From: Candidatus Omnitrophota bacterium
GTDB taxonomy: Bacteria; Omnitrophota; Gorgyraeia; JABMRN01; RBG-13-46-9
Direction: 5' to 3'
Assembly: GCA_016782495.1 (NCBI GenBank)
Contig: JADHYL010000013.1
Coordinates: 1-11,392 of the forward strand
Length of the DNA: 11,392 nucleotides
The notes beneath the pieces are model-generated. The model saw only the letters and a list, made by a program, of their open reading frames with translations, was not told the DNA's origin and made no database searches. Shown in pieces: positions 5,490 through 11,392 of the stretch. Position 1 is the stretch's first letter; the number at the start of each line of letters is the position of its first letter. The position numbers were made by a program, and so were the translations under genes.

Positions 5490-6497
5490 ATGGAAAATGA
5501 GATAAAGAATATAAGGCAGCTTTTTAAAGAAGACCTAAAGGCCGCAAGCGACGTAAAGGCTTTGGAGGATATAAGGGTCAAATACCTGGGCAGGAAAGGT
5601 ATTGTCTCCAAATTAATGGAGAAGCTCCCGTCTCTCGATAAAGACAAAAAACCACTTATCGGGAAAGAGCTAAACGTGTTAAAAACATTCATACAGGGAG
5701 AGCTTAAATCAAAAGGGGAAGTGTTTATCTCAAAAAACAACCTTATGGAAGAAGTGGATATTACCCTGCCCGGCATAGCGCCTTCCGTAGGCCGGCTTCA
5801 CCCCATAACAAAGACATTAAATGAAATAAACGGAATATTTATTTCGCTGGGCTTCAAGATAGAAGAAGGGCCGGAAATAGAGAAGGAATTTTATAATTTT
5901 GAAGCCCTCAATATTCCGCTGGAACACCCTTCGAGAGACGCTTTTGACACGTTTTATATCAAGGGAGACATCCTTCTAAGAAGTCACACGTCAACCGTTC
6001 AAATAAGGATCATGGAAAAGACCAAGCCCCCCATTCAGGCAATCATGCCGGGCAGGGTCTACAGACCGGATGCGGTCGACGCGTCGCATTCTTTCATGTT
6101 TCACCAGGTTGAGGGGCTCATGGTTGACCATGATATTAAATTTTCAGACTTAAAAGGCGTTTTGAATATTTTTACCAAACAGATGTTCGGCGAAAAGACG
6201 AAGACAAGATTCAGGCCCAGCTTTTTCCCGTTCACGGAACCGTCGGCAGAGGTGGATATTTCCTGTATTATCTGCCGGGGGAAAGGTTGCCGCGTGTGTT
6301 CCCATACGGGGTGGCTTGAGATTTTAGGCGCGGGAATGGTGAACCCGAAAGTTTTTGAAGCGGTCGGATACAGGGCAACGAAGTACGCAGGTTTTGCTTT
6401 CGGCATGGGCGTCGAGCGGATAGCCATGCTTAAATACGGGATTGACGATATCAGGCTATTCTTTGAGAACGACGTAAGGTTTCTCAAACAGTTTTGA
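5490..6497 (+). CDS. pheS: Phenylalanine-tRNA ligase alpha subunit
   Basis: It is the catalytic class II subunit of the alpha2-beta2 PheRS. The 335-aa product has an N-terminal helical arm (about 1-85) and then the aminoacylation core. Motif 2 is in the segment MPGRVYRPDAVDASHSFMFH (186-205), and motif 3 is GFAFGMGVERIAML (301-314). SHTSTVQIR (165-173) is also typical. A cysteine cluster CIIC...CRVC (C259, C262, C267, C270) lies just before GWLEILGAGM. It is common in bacterial PheS and may bind zinc, although E. coli lacks it. The ATG at 5490 has only a weak upstream AGAAG, so the start rests on alignment with the family N-terminus. pheT follows after an unusually long 122-nt gap. Confidence 0.96.
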   Translation: MENEIKNIRQLFKEDLKAASDVKALEDIRVKYLGRKGIVSKLMEKLPSLDKDKKPLIGKELNVLKTFIQGELKSKGEVFISKNNLMEEVDITLPGIAPSVGRLHPITKTLNEINGIFISLGFKIEEGPEIEKEFYNFEALNIPLEHPSRDAFDTFYIKGDILLRSHTSTVQIRIMEKTKPPIQAIMPGRVYRPDAVDASHSFMFHQVEGLMVDHDIKFSDLKGVLNIFTKQMFGEKTKTRFRPSFFPFTEPSAEVDISCIICRGKGCRVCSHTGWLEILGAGMVNPKVFEAVGYRATKYAGFAFGMGVERIAMLKYGIDDIRLFFENDVRFLKQF

Positions 6498-6504
6498 GAG
6501 AAAT

Positions 6505-6593
6505 TGCTCCGCTTACCCGAGCGGGTCTTCTCGCTTCCGTGCTTTAGTATTATCCTAACACACGCTCGAAGACCCGCTCGGGTAAGCGGAGCA
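6505..6593. repeat. 89-nt element with 26-bp perfect inverted arms between pheS and pheT
   Basis: Bases 6505-6530 are the exact reverse complement of 6568-6593, 26 of 26, and the arms begin TGCTCCGCTTACCCGAGCGG. The 37-nt centre is itself partly self-complementary: CGTG 6538-6541 pairs with CACG 6561-6564, and TTAG 6544-6547 with CTAA 6555-6558. The whole element can therefore fold as one long hairpin. No T-run follows it and no clear target-site duplication flanks it. It could be a MITE-like or dispersed palindromic repeat, or an RNA processing or attenuation structure. It contains no gene. Confidence 0.85.
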
Positions 6594-6619
6594 GTCGAAC
6601 AGGTTAGTCAGAGGTTGGT

Positions 6620-8686
6620 ATGAAAGTATCTTATAGCTGGTTAAAAGATTACGTGGATGTGAACATAGACCCCAAGAAGCTGGAAGAACTTCTTACTATG
6701 GCGGGCGTTACCGTTTCTTCATGCGAAAAAATAGGAAAAGAATACATTTTTGAATTTGAGATAACGGCAAACCGCGCGGATTGCCTGAGCGTTATTGGAA
6801 TAGCCAGAGAAACCGCGGCTATCTTAGGAAAGAAGCTTAAAGTCCCGAAAGAATTAAAAACCCCCAAACCGAAAACCGCATATCGTAAACCGATAACCGA
6901 AAACCTAAAATCTAAAATCAATTTCAACGTTTCAATAAAAGACCCCGATCTCTGCCCTCGTTATACTGCCAGAGTTATAAGAGATGTTGAGGTAGCCCCG
7001 TCCCCGGACTGGTTAAAAGAGCGCATTATATCAGTGGGCTTGAGGCCAGTCAATAATATCGTTGATATAACAAATTTTGTCCTTTTTGAAACAGGTCAGC
7101 CCATGCACGCCTTTGACCTTGATAGGTTAAAAGGAGGCGTTATTGTGAGGCGCGCGAAAAAGGGAGAAAACATCATAACCATCGATAATACCCAAAGATT
7201 ACCTGGCGAAGATACGCTTGTTATAGCGGACGAAAAAGAACCCATCGCGATAGCGGGCGTTATAGGAGGATCAGCGACAGAAGTTAATGACATGACGAAA
7301 AATATTCTTCTTGAAAGCGCAAATTTCAACCCAATATCAATAAGAAGAACGTCCCGGGCTCTCGGCCTAAGCTCTGAATCAAGCTACAGGTTTGAAAGAA
7401 GAATAGATAATGATATGGTGCTTAAGGCCTCCGAGAGGGCAAGCGCTTTAATAAAAGAGATCGCCGGAGGAAAGGTAGAAACGCTTTTTGATGTCGGCAA
7501 GAAAAGCGCTTACTCAAAAAGAATAACCCTTGACCCAGGGAGAGTAAGCTCAATCCTTGGTATATCTTTGGAGAAAGCCAGAGCTTCTAAGATATTAAGG
7601 TCTTTAGGATTTTCGGTAAAAGAGGAAAATGCGCGGCTAAATGTTACGGTTCCGAGCTTCAGGGAAGACGTTAAAAATGAGACGGATCTTACCGAAGAAA
7701 TAGCCCGGATTTACGGATACGAGAATGTGCCGCTTACCATACCGCGCATCATAGGGAATACAAAAACGAAAGATCTAGAAGATACTATTGAAGAAAAGAT
7801 AAAAGACATACTTATCCGCCTGGACTTGAACGAGATAATAACCTATAGCCTCATAAAGAGAAACAAGATAAATGACCTCGGCATAAAGGACGAAAATATT
7901 GTAAGCATCAAAAATCCGCTTAGCATAGACCAGGAAATAATGAGGCCGAGCCTTTTATCCGGAATGCTTTCAAGCATTTCCTATAACCTTAACAGAAAAG
8001 CAAAGCGGCTTTCCTTTTTTGAAATAGGCAAAACTTATGAAGAAAGGAACGGCTCTTACGCGGAAAACCGCATTTTATCCATGGGCCTTACGGGAATAAA
8101 AAGCGAAAACTGGAAAACCCATAAAGATGAGTTCGGATTCTTTGACATGAAAGGCGTCTTTGAGAAATTATTGGAAGAGCTTAAGATCGAAGGCGCGGTA
8201 TTTAAAAAAGCCGAAGCACCGGGCTTGGATAAAAACGCTACATCAATCGTAGAATACGACGGGGAAATCATAGGGCACCTTGGGGTAGTCAGCGAAAGGG
8301 TTTCTAAAAACGCTGATGTAGATAAAGAAGTTTTCTACGCGGAACTTTATATAGAACGCATACTGAAAAAGGTAAGCCTTGATAAAAGATACGCGGCTTA
8401 CAGCCGGTATCCGGCCGTGACAAGGGACATTTCAATTGTACTTGATAAAGGGTTAACCTCCGGCGAAGTCGTAACCCTCATAAAGGAAGCCGGCGGGAAG
8501 CTAGTGAAAGAAGTTTCCCTCGAAGATTACTACAAAGGAAAACATATTCCGCTAGACAAAAACGGGCTCCTCTACCGGATTGAATATAGAAGCGATGAAA
8601 GGACCCTCGAAGACGCCGAAGTGGAAAAAATCCATTCCGAAATCAAAAAAGCGCTCTCCGAAAAACTCAATGTTTCCTTCCGATAA
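6620..8686 (+). CDS. pheT: Phenylalanine-tRNA ligase beta subunit, short form without the EMAP/OB domain
   Basis: It is the structural, tRNA-binding and editing subunit of PheRS. The 688-aa product opens with the usual MKVSYSWLKDYV and reaches the ITANRADCLS segment at residue 49. In E. coli PheT (about 795 aa) an EMAP/OB-fold tRNA-binding module of about 100 residues is inserted at that point, and here it is missing. The remaining order is normal: B3/B4 editing region (about 107-290, with RPVNNIVDITN and QPMHAFDLD), B5 domain (about 300-370, with FREDVKNETDLTEEIARIYG), catalytic-like core (about 385-585), and C-terminal FDX-ACB anticodon-binding domain (from about 594, YSRYPAVTRDISIVLD). The reading frame is clean, so this is a domain loss or a domain never gained, not a frameshift. 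GAGG (6611-6614) precedes the ATG by 5 nt. Confidence 0.96.
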   Translation: MKVSYSWLKDYVDVNIDPKKLEELLTMAGVTVSSCEKIGKEYIFEFEITANRADCLSVIGIARETAAILGKKLKVPKELKTPKPKTAYRKPITENLKSKINFNVSIKDPDLCPRYTARVIRDVEVAPSPDWLKERIISVGLRPVNNIVDITNFVLFETGQPMHAFDLDRLKGGVIVRRAKKGENIITIDNTQRLPGEDTLVIADEKEPIAIAGVIGGSATEVNDMTKNILLESANFNPISIRRTSRALGLSSESSYRFERRIDNDMVLKASERASALIKEIAGGKVETLFDVGKKSAYSKRITLDPGRVSSILGISLEKARASKILRSLGFSVKEENARLNVTVPSFREDVKNETDLTEEIARIYGYENVPLTIPRIIGNTKTKDLEDTIEEKIKDILIRLDLNEIITYSLIKRNKINDLGIKDENIVSIKNPLSIDQEIMRPSLLSGMLSSISYNLNRKAKRLSFFEIGKTYEERNGSYAENRILSMGLTGIKSENWKTHKDEFGFFDMKGVFEKLLEELKIEGAVFKKAEAPGLDKNATSIVEYDGEIIGHLGVVSERVSKNADVDKEVFYAELYIERILKKVSLDKRYAAYSRYPAVTRDISIVLDKGLTSGEVVTLIKEAGGKLVKEVSLEDYYKGKHIPLDKNGLLYRIEYRSDERTLEDAEVEKIHSEIKKALSEKLNVSFR

Positions 8687-8706
8687 AAGTTAATAAATTT
8701 TATTTA

Positions 8707-8736
8707 TTGATTTTCGCCACCCTTAAGGAGTATAAT
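8707..8736 (+). promoter_or_regulatory. Sigma-70-type promoter of the 6S RNA gene
   Basis: TTGATT (8707-8712) and TATAAT (8731-8736) are separated by 18 bp, which predicts a start near 8743. This matches the base of the closing stem of the RNA below. The spacer holds the palindrome CCTTAAGG (8721-8728). Confidence 0.75.
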
Positions 8737-8743
8737 ACATATA

Positions 8744-8913
8744 GTAAAAAAATCCCCTGCCGCTCTCGTGCTTTGGAGTGATAAAACTTGAGCCAACAAA
8801 ACGGTCACCGGGAGCCTAACTCTTCTGTGCCTTTGGGTATTGAAGGAGGGCACCCACTTTTACCAAAAAGGACCTAAGTTTTACACTTTCACACGGCTCT
8901 GGCAGGGGTTTTT
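8744..8913 (+). ncRNA. ssrS: 6S RNA
   Basis: 6S RNA binds the housekeeping RNA polymerase holoenzyme by imitating an open promoter and adjusts transcription in slow growth. The closing stem is CCCCTGCC (8754-8761) with GGCAGGGG (8901-8908), continued by CGTG (8767-8770) with CACG (8892-8895). After a large central bubble comes an apical arm, GTGCC (8827-8831) with GGCAC (8849-8853) plus CCTT/AAGG inside it. Segments CTTGAGCCAAC, CGGGAGCC and GGAGGGCACCCAC are as I recall them from 6S RNAs of non-enteric bacteria. The length of about 170 nt fits, and the 3' end GGCAGGGGTTTTT also serves as terminator. A promoter lies directly upstream. Recognition is by eye, without a covariance search. The gene sits just before rarA, a neighbourhood I recall for 6S RNA in other bacteria. 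Confidence 0.85.
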
Positions 8914-8924
8914 AGTATATAAAG

Positions 8925-8956
8925 GGTCACCAAGTCACCAGGTCACAAGGACACAC
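8925..8956. repeat. Four tandem 8-nt units carrying the rarA ribosome binding site
   Basis: GGTCACCA, AGTCACCA, GGTCACAA and GGACACAC lie head to tail with period 8. The junction of the last two units makes AAGGA (8947-8951), the only Shine-Dalgarno-like match before rarA, 10 nt from its ATG. No other function is visible. Confidence 0.65.
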
Positions 8957-8961
8957 GGCAC

Positions 8962-10290
8962 ATGACAAAAGATTTATTCGAGAAAAAAGCGGTAAAAAGC
9001 GCAAAACCCGAGCCGCTTTCGGCGCGGATGAGGCCGCGGAATTTAAGCGAATTCGTGGGCCAGGCGCACATCCTGGGCGGTGGGAAGCTCCTCCGCCGCG
9101 CGATAGAAGCCGATAGAATCGCTTCACTCATTTTTTACGGTCCGCCCGGCTCGGGAAAGACCGCTTTAGGCTACGTCATATCAATCGCGACAAATTCGGT
9201 GTTTGAAAACATAAACGCCACTTCGAGCAACGTAAACGAGGTGCGCGAAATAATCACGCGGGCCAAAAGAAGGCTTGAGCTTGACGGAAAAAAGACGATA
9301 CTTTTCATCGACGAGATCCACAGGTTTAATAAGGCCCAGCAGGATGTCCTCATGCCCGACGTTGAGAAAGGGAACCCCATACTCATAGGGACAACCACGC
9401 ATAACCCGTTTTTCTCCATAAATTCGGCGCTTCTTTCACGGTCGCAGATTTTTGAGTTTAAACCGCTAAAAATTGAGGAGATTATAGCGATACTGGAGAA
9501 CGCGTTAAAAGATAAAGAGAGGGGCTTGGGCAAGATAAAAATAAATATGGATAAAGAAGCGCTAAAGTTTCTCGCTAAGGCAAGTGACGGAGACGCAAGG
9601 CGCGCTTTAAATGCGCTTGAGGTAGGTGTCTTGACAACAAATCCGGATAAAAAAACAAAAACAATTAATTTTACTCTTCAGGCGGCAGAGGAGTCAATCC
9701 AGCGAAAAGCAATCGTTTATGATAAAGATGAGGATGCGCACTATGATACTGCGAGCGCTTTTATCAAAAGCATGCGCGGTTCGGACCCGGACGCCGCGCT
9801 TTATTGGCTCGCCAAGATGCTCGTGGCAGGGGAAGACCCGCGCTTTATAGCAAGGCGTATAGTAATATGCGCCGCAGAAGATGTCGGTAACGCAGATCCC
9901 CAGGCCATTGTTGTCGCAAACGCAGCGCTTCAAATATCGGAATTCGTAGGCCTTCCGGAGGCGCGCATTCCGCTTGCGCAGGCAACAGTTTATATAGCGT
10001 GCGCGCCAAAATCAAATGCAGCCTATATGGGGATAGAAAACGCCATGACTGACGTTGAGAAAGAAAGAACTCAAGGCGTTCCCGACCACCTTAAAGACGC
10101 CTCTTATTTCGGAGCAAAAAAGCTCGGCCACGGCGTAGGGTATAAATACGCCCACAGCTACAAAGATCATTACGTGAAACAGGATTATGTGTTAGATAAA
10201 AAGAAATATTACATCCCCCAGGCCATCGGCTATGAGAAAAAGATAAAAGAGTGGCTTGAAAAATTGGGGAGTGCGCCCGGAACGGGTTAA
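8962..10290 (+). CDS. rarA: Replication-associated recombination protein A (RarA/MgsA AAA+ ATPase)
   Basis: This is an AAA+ ATPase related to clamp loaders, acting at stalled or gapped replication forks with SSB and recombination proteins. The 442-aa product has Walker A GPPGSGKT (60-67), Walker B FIDEIH (115-120), sensor 1 GTTTHNP (143-149), the arginine-finger segment SALLSR (R160) and sensor 2 GDARRALNAL (210-219). The family-specific C-terminal region follows, with DPDAALYWLAKMLVAGEDPR, RRIVICAAEDVGNADP and the tail motif VPDHLKD...YKYAHSY. Length is normal for RarA/WRNIP1. The ATG at 8962 is preceded by AAGGA (8947-8951) with a longish 10-nt spacing. It lies 48 nt after 6S RNA, and transcription could come from readthrough of that promoter, since no other is evident. 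Confidence 0.95.
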   Translation: MTKDLFEKKAVKSAKPEPLSARMRPRNLSEFVGQAHILGGGKLLRRAIEADRIASLIFYGPPGSGKTALGYVISIATNSVFENINATSSNVNEVREIITRAKRRLELDGKKTILFIDEIHRFNKAQQDVLMPDVEKGNPILIGTTTHNPFFSINSALLSRSQIFEFKPLKIEEIIAILENALKDKERGLGKIKINMDKEALKFLAKASDGDARRALNALEVGVLTTNPDKKTKTINFTLQAAEESIQRKAIVYDKDEDAHYDTASAFIKSMRGSDPDAALYWLAKMLVAGEDPRFIARRIVICAAEDVGNADPQAIVVANAALQISEFVGLPEARIPLAQATVYIACAPKSNAAYMGIENAMTDVEKERTQGVPDHLKDASYFGAKKLGHGVGYKYAHSYKDHYVKQDYVLDKKKYYIPQAIGYEKKIKEWLEKLGSAPGTG

Positions 10291-10293
10291 TAT

Positions 10294-10323
10294 TTGACAA
10301 TATATATAGGTAAGTAATATAAT
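10294..10323 (+). promoter_or_regulatory. Consensus sigma-70 promoter for the DUF39 gene
   Basis: A perfect TTGACA (10294-10299) and a perfect TATAAT (10318-10323) are separated by 18 bp, starting 3 nt after the rarA stop. Transcription should begin near 10330, giving a leader of about 75 nt before the start codon. This is the strongest promoter match in the window, so transcription is probably not limiting and control may act on the leader. Confidence 0.85.
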
Positions 10324-10329
10324 ATAAGG

Positions 10330-10403
10330 CACTTTCGGCAACCGACCCCTGTCAACCGGCGCGGTTGCCAAGGTTATTTAAATTTAAGGGAGACTGAATA
10401 GAA
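10330..10403 (+). promoter_or_regulatory. Structured 5' leader, possible translational switch
   Basis: GGCAACCG (10337-10344) pairs perfectly with CGGTTGCC (10362-10369) around a 17-nt loop. A competing hairpin uses CAACC (10353-10357) with GGTTG (10363-10367). The loop of the first hairpin contains ACCCCT, of which CCCT (10347-10350) is complementary to AGGG (10387-10390) in the Shine-Dalgarno sequence AAGGGAG. This would make an H-type pseudoknot that hides the ribosome binding site. An AU-rich stretch (10374-10386) links the two. It does not match SAM-I, SAM-II, SAM-IV or SAM-V as I remember them, although GGCAACC followed by GGTTGCCAA recalls one helix of SAM-I. The structure is visible; the regulatory role is inferred. 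Confidence 0.45.
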
Positions 10404-11392
10404 GTGAAGACTATAAGCCAGATAAACGAAAAGATCAAAAAGGGCAAAGCCGTAGTTGTCACCGCCGAAGAGATTACCGACATAGTAAAGAAAAACGGCT
10501 CTAAAAAAGCAGCCCAGAAAGTAGACGTTGTTACCACGGGTACTTTCGGGCCCATGTGTTCATCGAGCGCCTATTTTAACACAGGGCACTCCAAGCCAAA
10601 GATAAAACTCGGGGGAGGGCGGGTGACATTAAACGGCGTTTCGGCTTACGCGGGCTTCGCGGCCGTGGATGTTCTCATAGGCGCTGCGGCGCTGGCGGAA
10701 GACGACCCGCGCAATAAAGTTTTCCCGGGGCAGTTCGAGTACGGCGGCGGACATGTCATAGAAGACCTGGTGCGCGGAAAAGACGTGAAACTCTTCGGGA
10801 CCGCTTACGGAACCGACTGTTATCCACGGAAAAAAATCGAAACACTTATCAATATAAAAGATTTAAACGAGGCGGTTTTATTTAATCCGAGAAACAGCTA
10901 TCAAAACTATAACGTAGCGGTAAACCTAAGTAAAGAAAAAACCATATACACATACATGGGGATATTAAAACCGGATCTCGGAAACGCAAACTACTGTTCC
11001 GCCGGACAATTATCGCCGCTTTTAAACGATCCCTTCTATAAAACAATAGGCATTGGCACAAGGATATTTTTAGGCGGCGGGACGGGTTACGTGATATGGC
11101 AGGGGACCCAGCACAATCCCAGCGTTAAACGCAGGTCAAACGGCGTTCCGGAAGCGCCAGCCGGCACCATAGCTGTTATAGGCGACCTTAAGGGCATGAC
11201 GGCCGAATGGCTAAGGGGATCTTCTTTCGAGGGCTACGGAGCGACGCTAATAGTGGCACTCGGCATTCCGATACCGATACTTAACGAAGAAATGGTAAAA
11301 TACACAGCGGTTAAAGACGAAGAAATTTACGCGAAAATAGTGGACTATTCCCACGACTATCCAAACGGCGAATCCCGTTCTTTAGGCGAGGT
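10404..11392 (+). CDS. DUF39 homocysteine biosynthesis protein (L-aspartate semialdehyde sulfurtransferase family), 3' end outside the window
   Basis: Members of this family (COG1900) studied in methanogens convert L-aspartate semialdehyde to homocysteine using sulfide-derived sulfur, bypassing O-acylhomoserine. The 329 complete codons visible show family-like segments: VVTTGTFGPMCSSSAYFN, KLGGGRVTLNGV, FEYGGGHVIEDLV, TAYGTDCYPRK, GIGTRIFLGGGTGYVIWQGT and AVIGDLKGM. C52 and C139 are in the positions I would expect for the two conserved cysteines, with a third at C198; correspondence with characterised members is not verified. The start is GTG at 10404, because a TGA at 10395-10397 closes the frame upstream. 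AAGGGAG (10386-10392) is a rather distant 11 nt away. The frame is still open at the window edge. A ferredoxin/NIL-domain partner often follows in other genomes. Family assignment is strong; enzymatic role is by homology. Confidence 0.88.
   Translation, partial: MKTISQINEKIKKGKAVVVTAEEITDIVKKNGSKKAAQKVDVVTTGTFGPMCSSSAYFNTGHSKPKIKLGGGRVTLNGVSAYAGFAAVDVLIGAAALAEDDPRNKVFPGQFEYGGGHVIEDLVRGKDVKLFGTAYGTDCYPRKKIETLINIKDLNEAVLFNPRNSYQNYNVAVNLSKEKTIYTYMGILKPDLGNANYCSAGQLSPLLNDPFYKTIGIGTRIFLGGGTGYVIWQGTQHNPSVKRRSNGVPEAPAGTIAVIGDLKGMTAEWLRGSSFEGYGATLIVALGIPIPILNEEMVKYTAVKDEEIYAKIVDYSHDYPNGESRSLGE

Noticed and set aside
8692..8708. AATAAA...TTTATT hairpin after pheT as a terminator
   Set aside because: The stem is made only of A-T pairs and overlaps the -35 box of the 6S promoter. 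It is more likely just an AT-rich promoter region.
10275..10295. CCCGGAACGGG at the end of rarA as a terminator
   Set aside because: The stem is only 4 bp, it overlaps the last codons, and the following sequence is not a continuous T-run.
10337..10375. SAM-I riboswitch before the DUF39 gene
   Set aside because: Only one helix resembles SAM-I. The promoter position leaves no room for the P1, P2 and kink-turn parts, so it is reported only as an unassigned structured leader.

Overview
The window reads as a piece of the chromosome of an uncultured, probably anaerobic bacterium with roughly 45% GC (estimated by eye), heavy use of AUA isoleucine codons and tightly packed genes. It holds a dense set of translation genes and ends in a DUF39 homocysteine-synthesis gene, a family typical of anaerobes. 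Several short intergenic repeats have the look of those in groundwater candidate-phylum genomes. Together this suggests a candidate phylum such as Omnitrophota, but that is an impression from gene content and repeat style, not a demonstrated placement. All genes found are on the + strand.

Layout. Positions 1-420 hold three tRNA genes (Cys-GCA, Leu-UAA, Val-GAC), palindromic intergenic repeats and a terminator-like hairpin that begins in the CCA tail of tRNA-Val. Positions 448-3276 are the classic translation cluster thrS-infC-rpmI-rplT. The thrS product lacks the N-terminal TGS domain, and infC appears to start at an ACG codon behind a near-perfect Shine-Dalgarno sequence. Positions 3279-5433 hold a KtrB/TrkH-type potassium channel subunit and its KtrA/TrkA-type RCK regulator, lodged between rplT and pheS. 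Positions 5490-8686 are pheS and pheT, separated by an 89-nt element with 26-bp perfect inverted arms. PheT lacks the EMAP/OB-fold tRNA-binding insertion. Positions 8744-8913 carry a 6S RNA gene with its own sigma-70-type promoter and a T-run end. It is followed by rarA (8962-10290). A consensus promoter and an AU-rich structured leader (about 10330-10403) then precede a DUF39 gene that runs off the right edge.

How it fits together. thrS to pheT looks like one long translation operon (two synthetases, IF3, two ribosomal proteins) that has gained a potassium-uptake pair. The pair is coupled to rplT at its 5' end: a TTG start lies 2 nt after the rplT stop. 6S RNA, rarA and the DUF39 gene are separate units, each with its own visible promoter or a leader. 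The gene boundaries carry several different families of short iterated or palindromic words. The strongest candidates for new biology are the DUF39 leader, which could form a pseudoknot with its own ribosome binding site, the ACG start of infC, and the hairpin between pheS and pheT.
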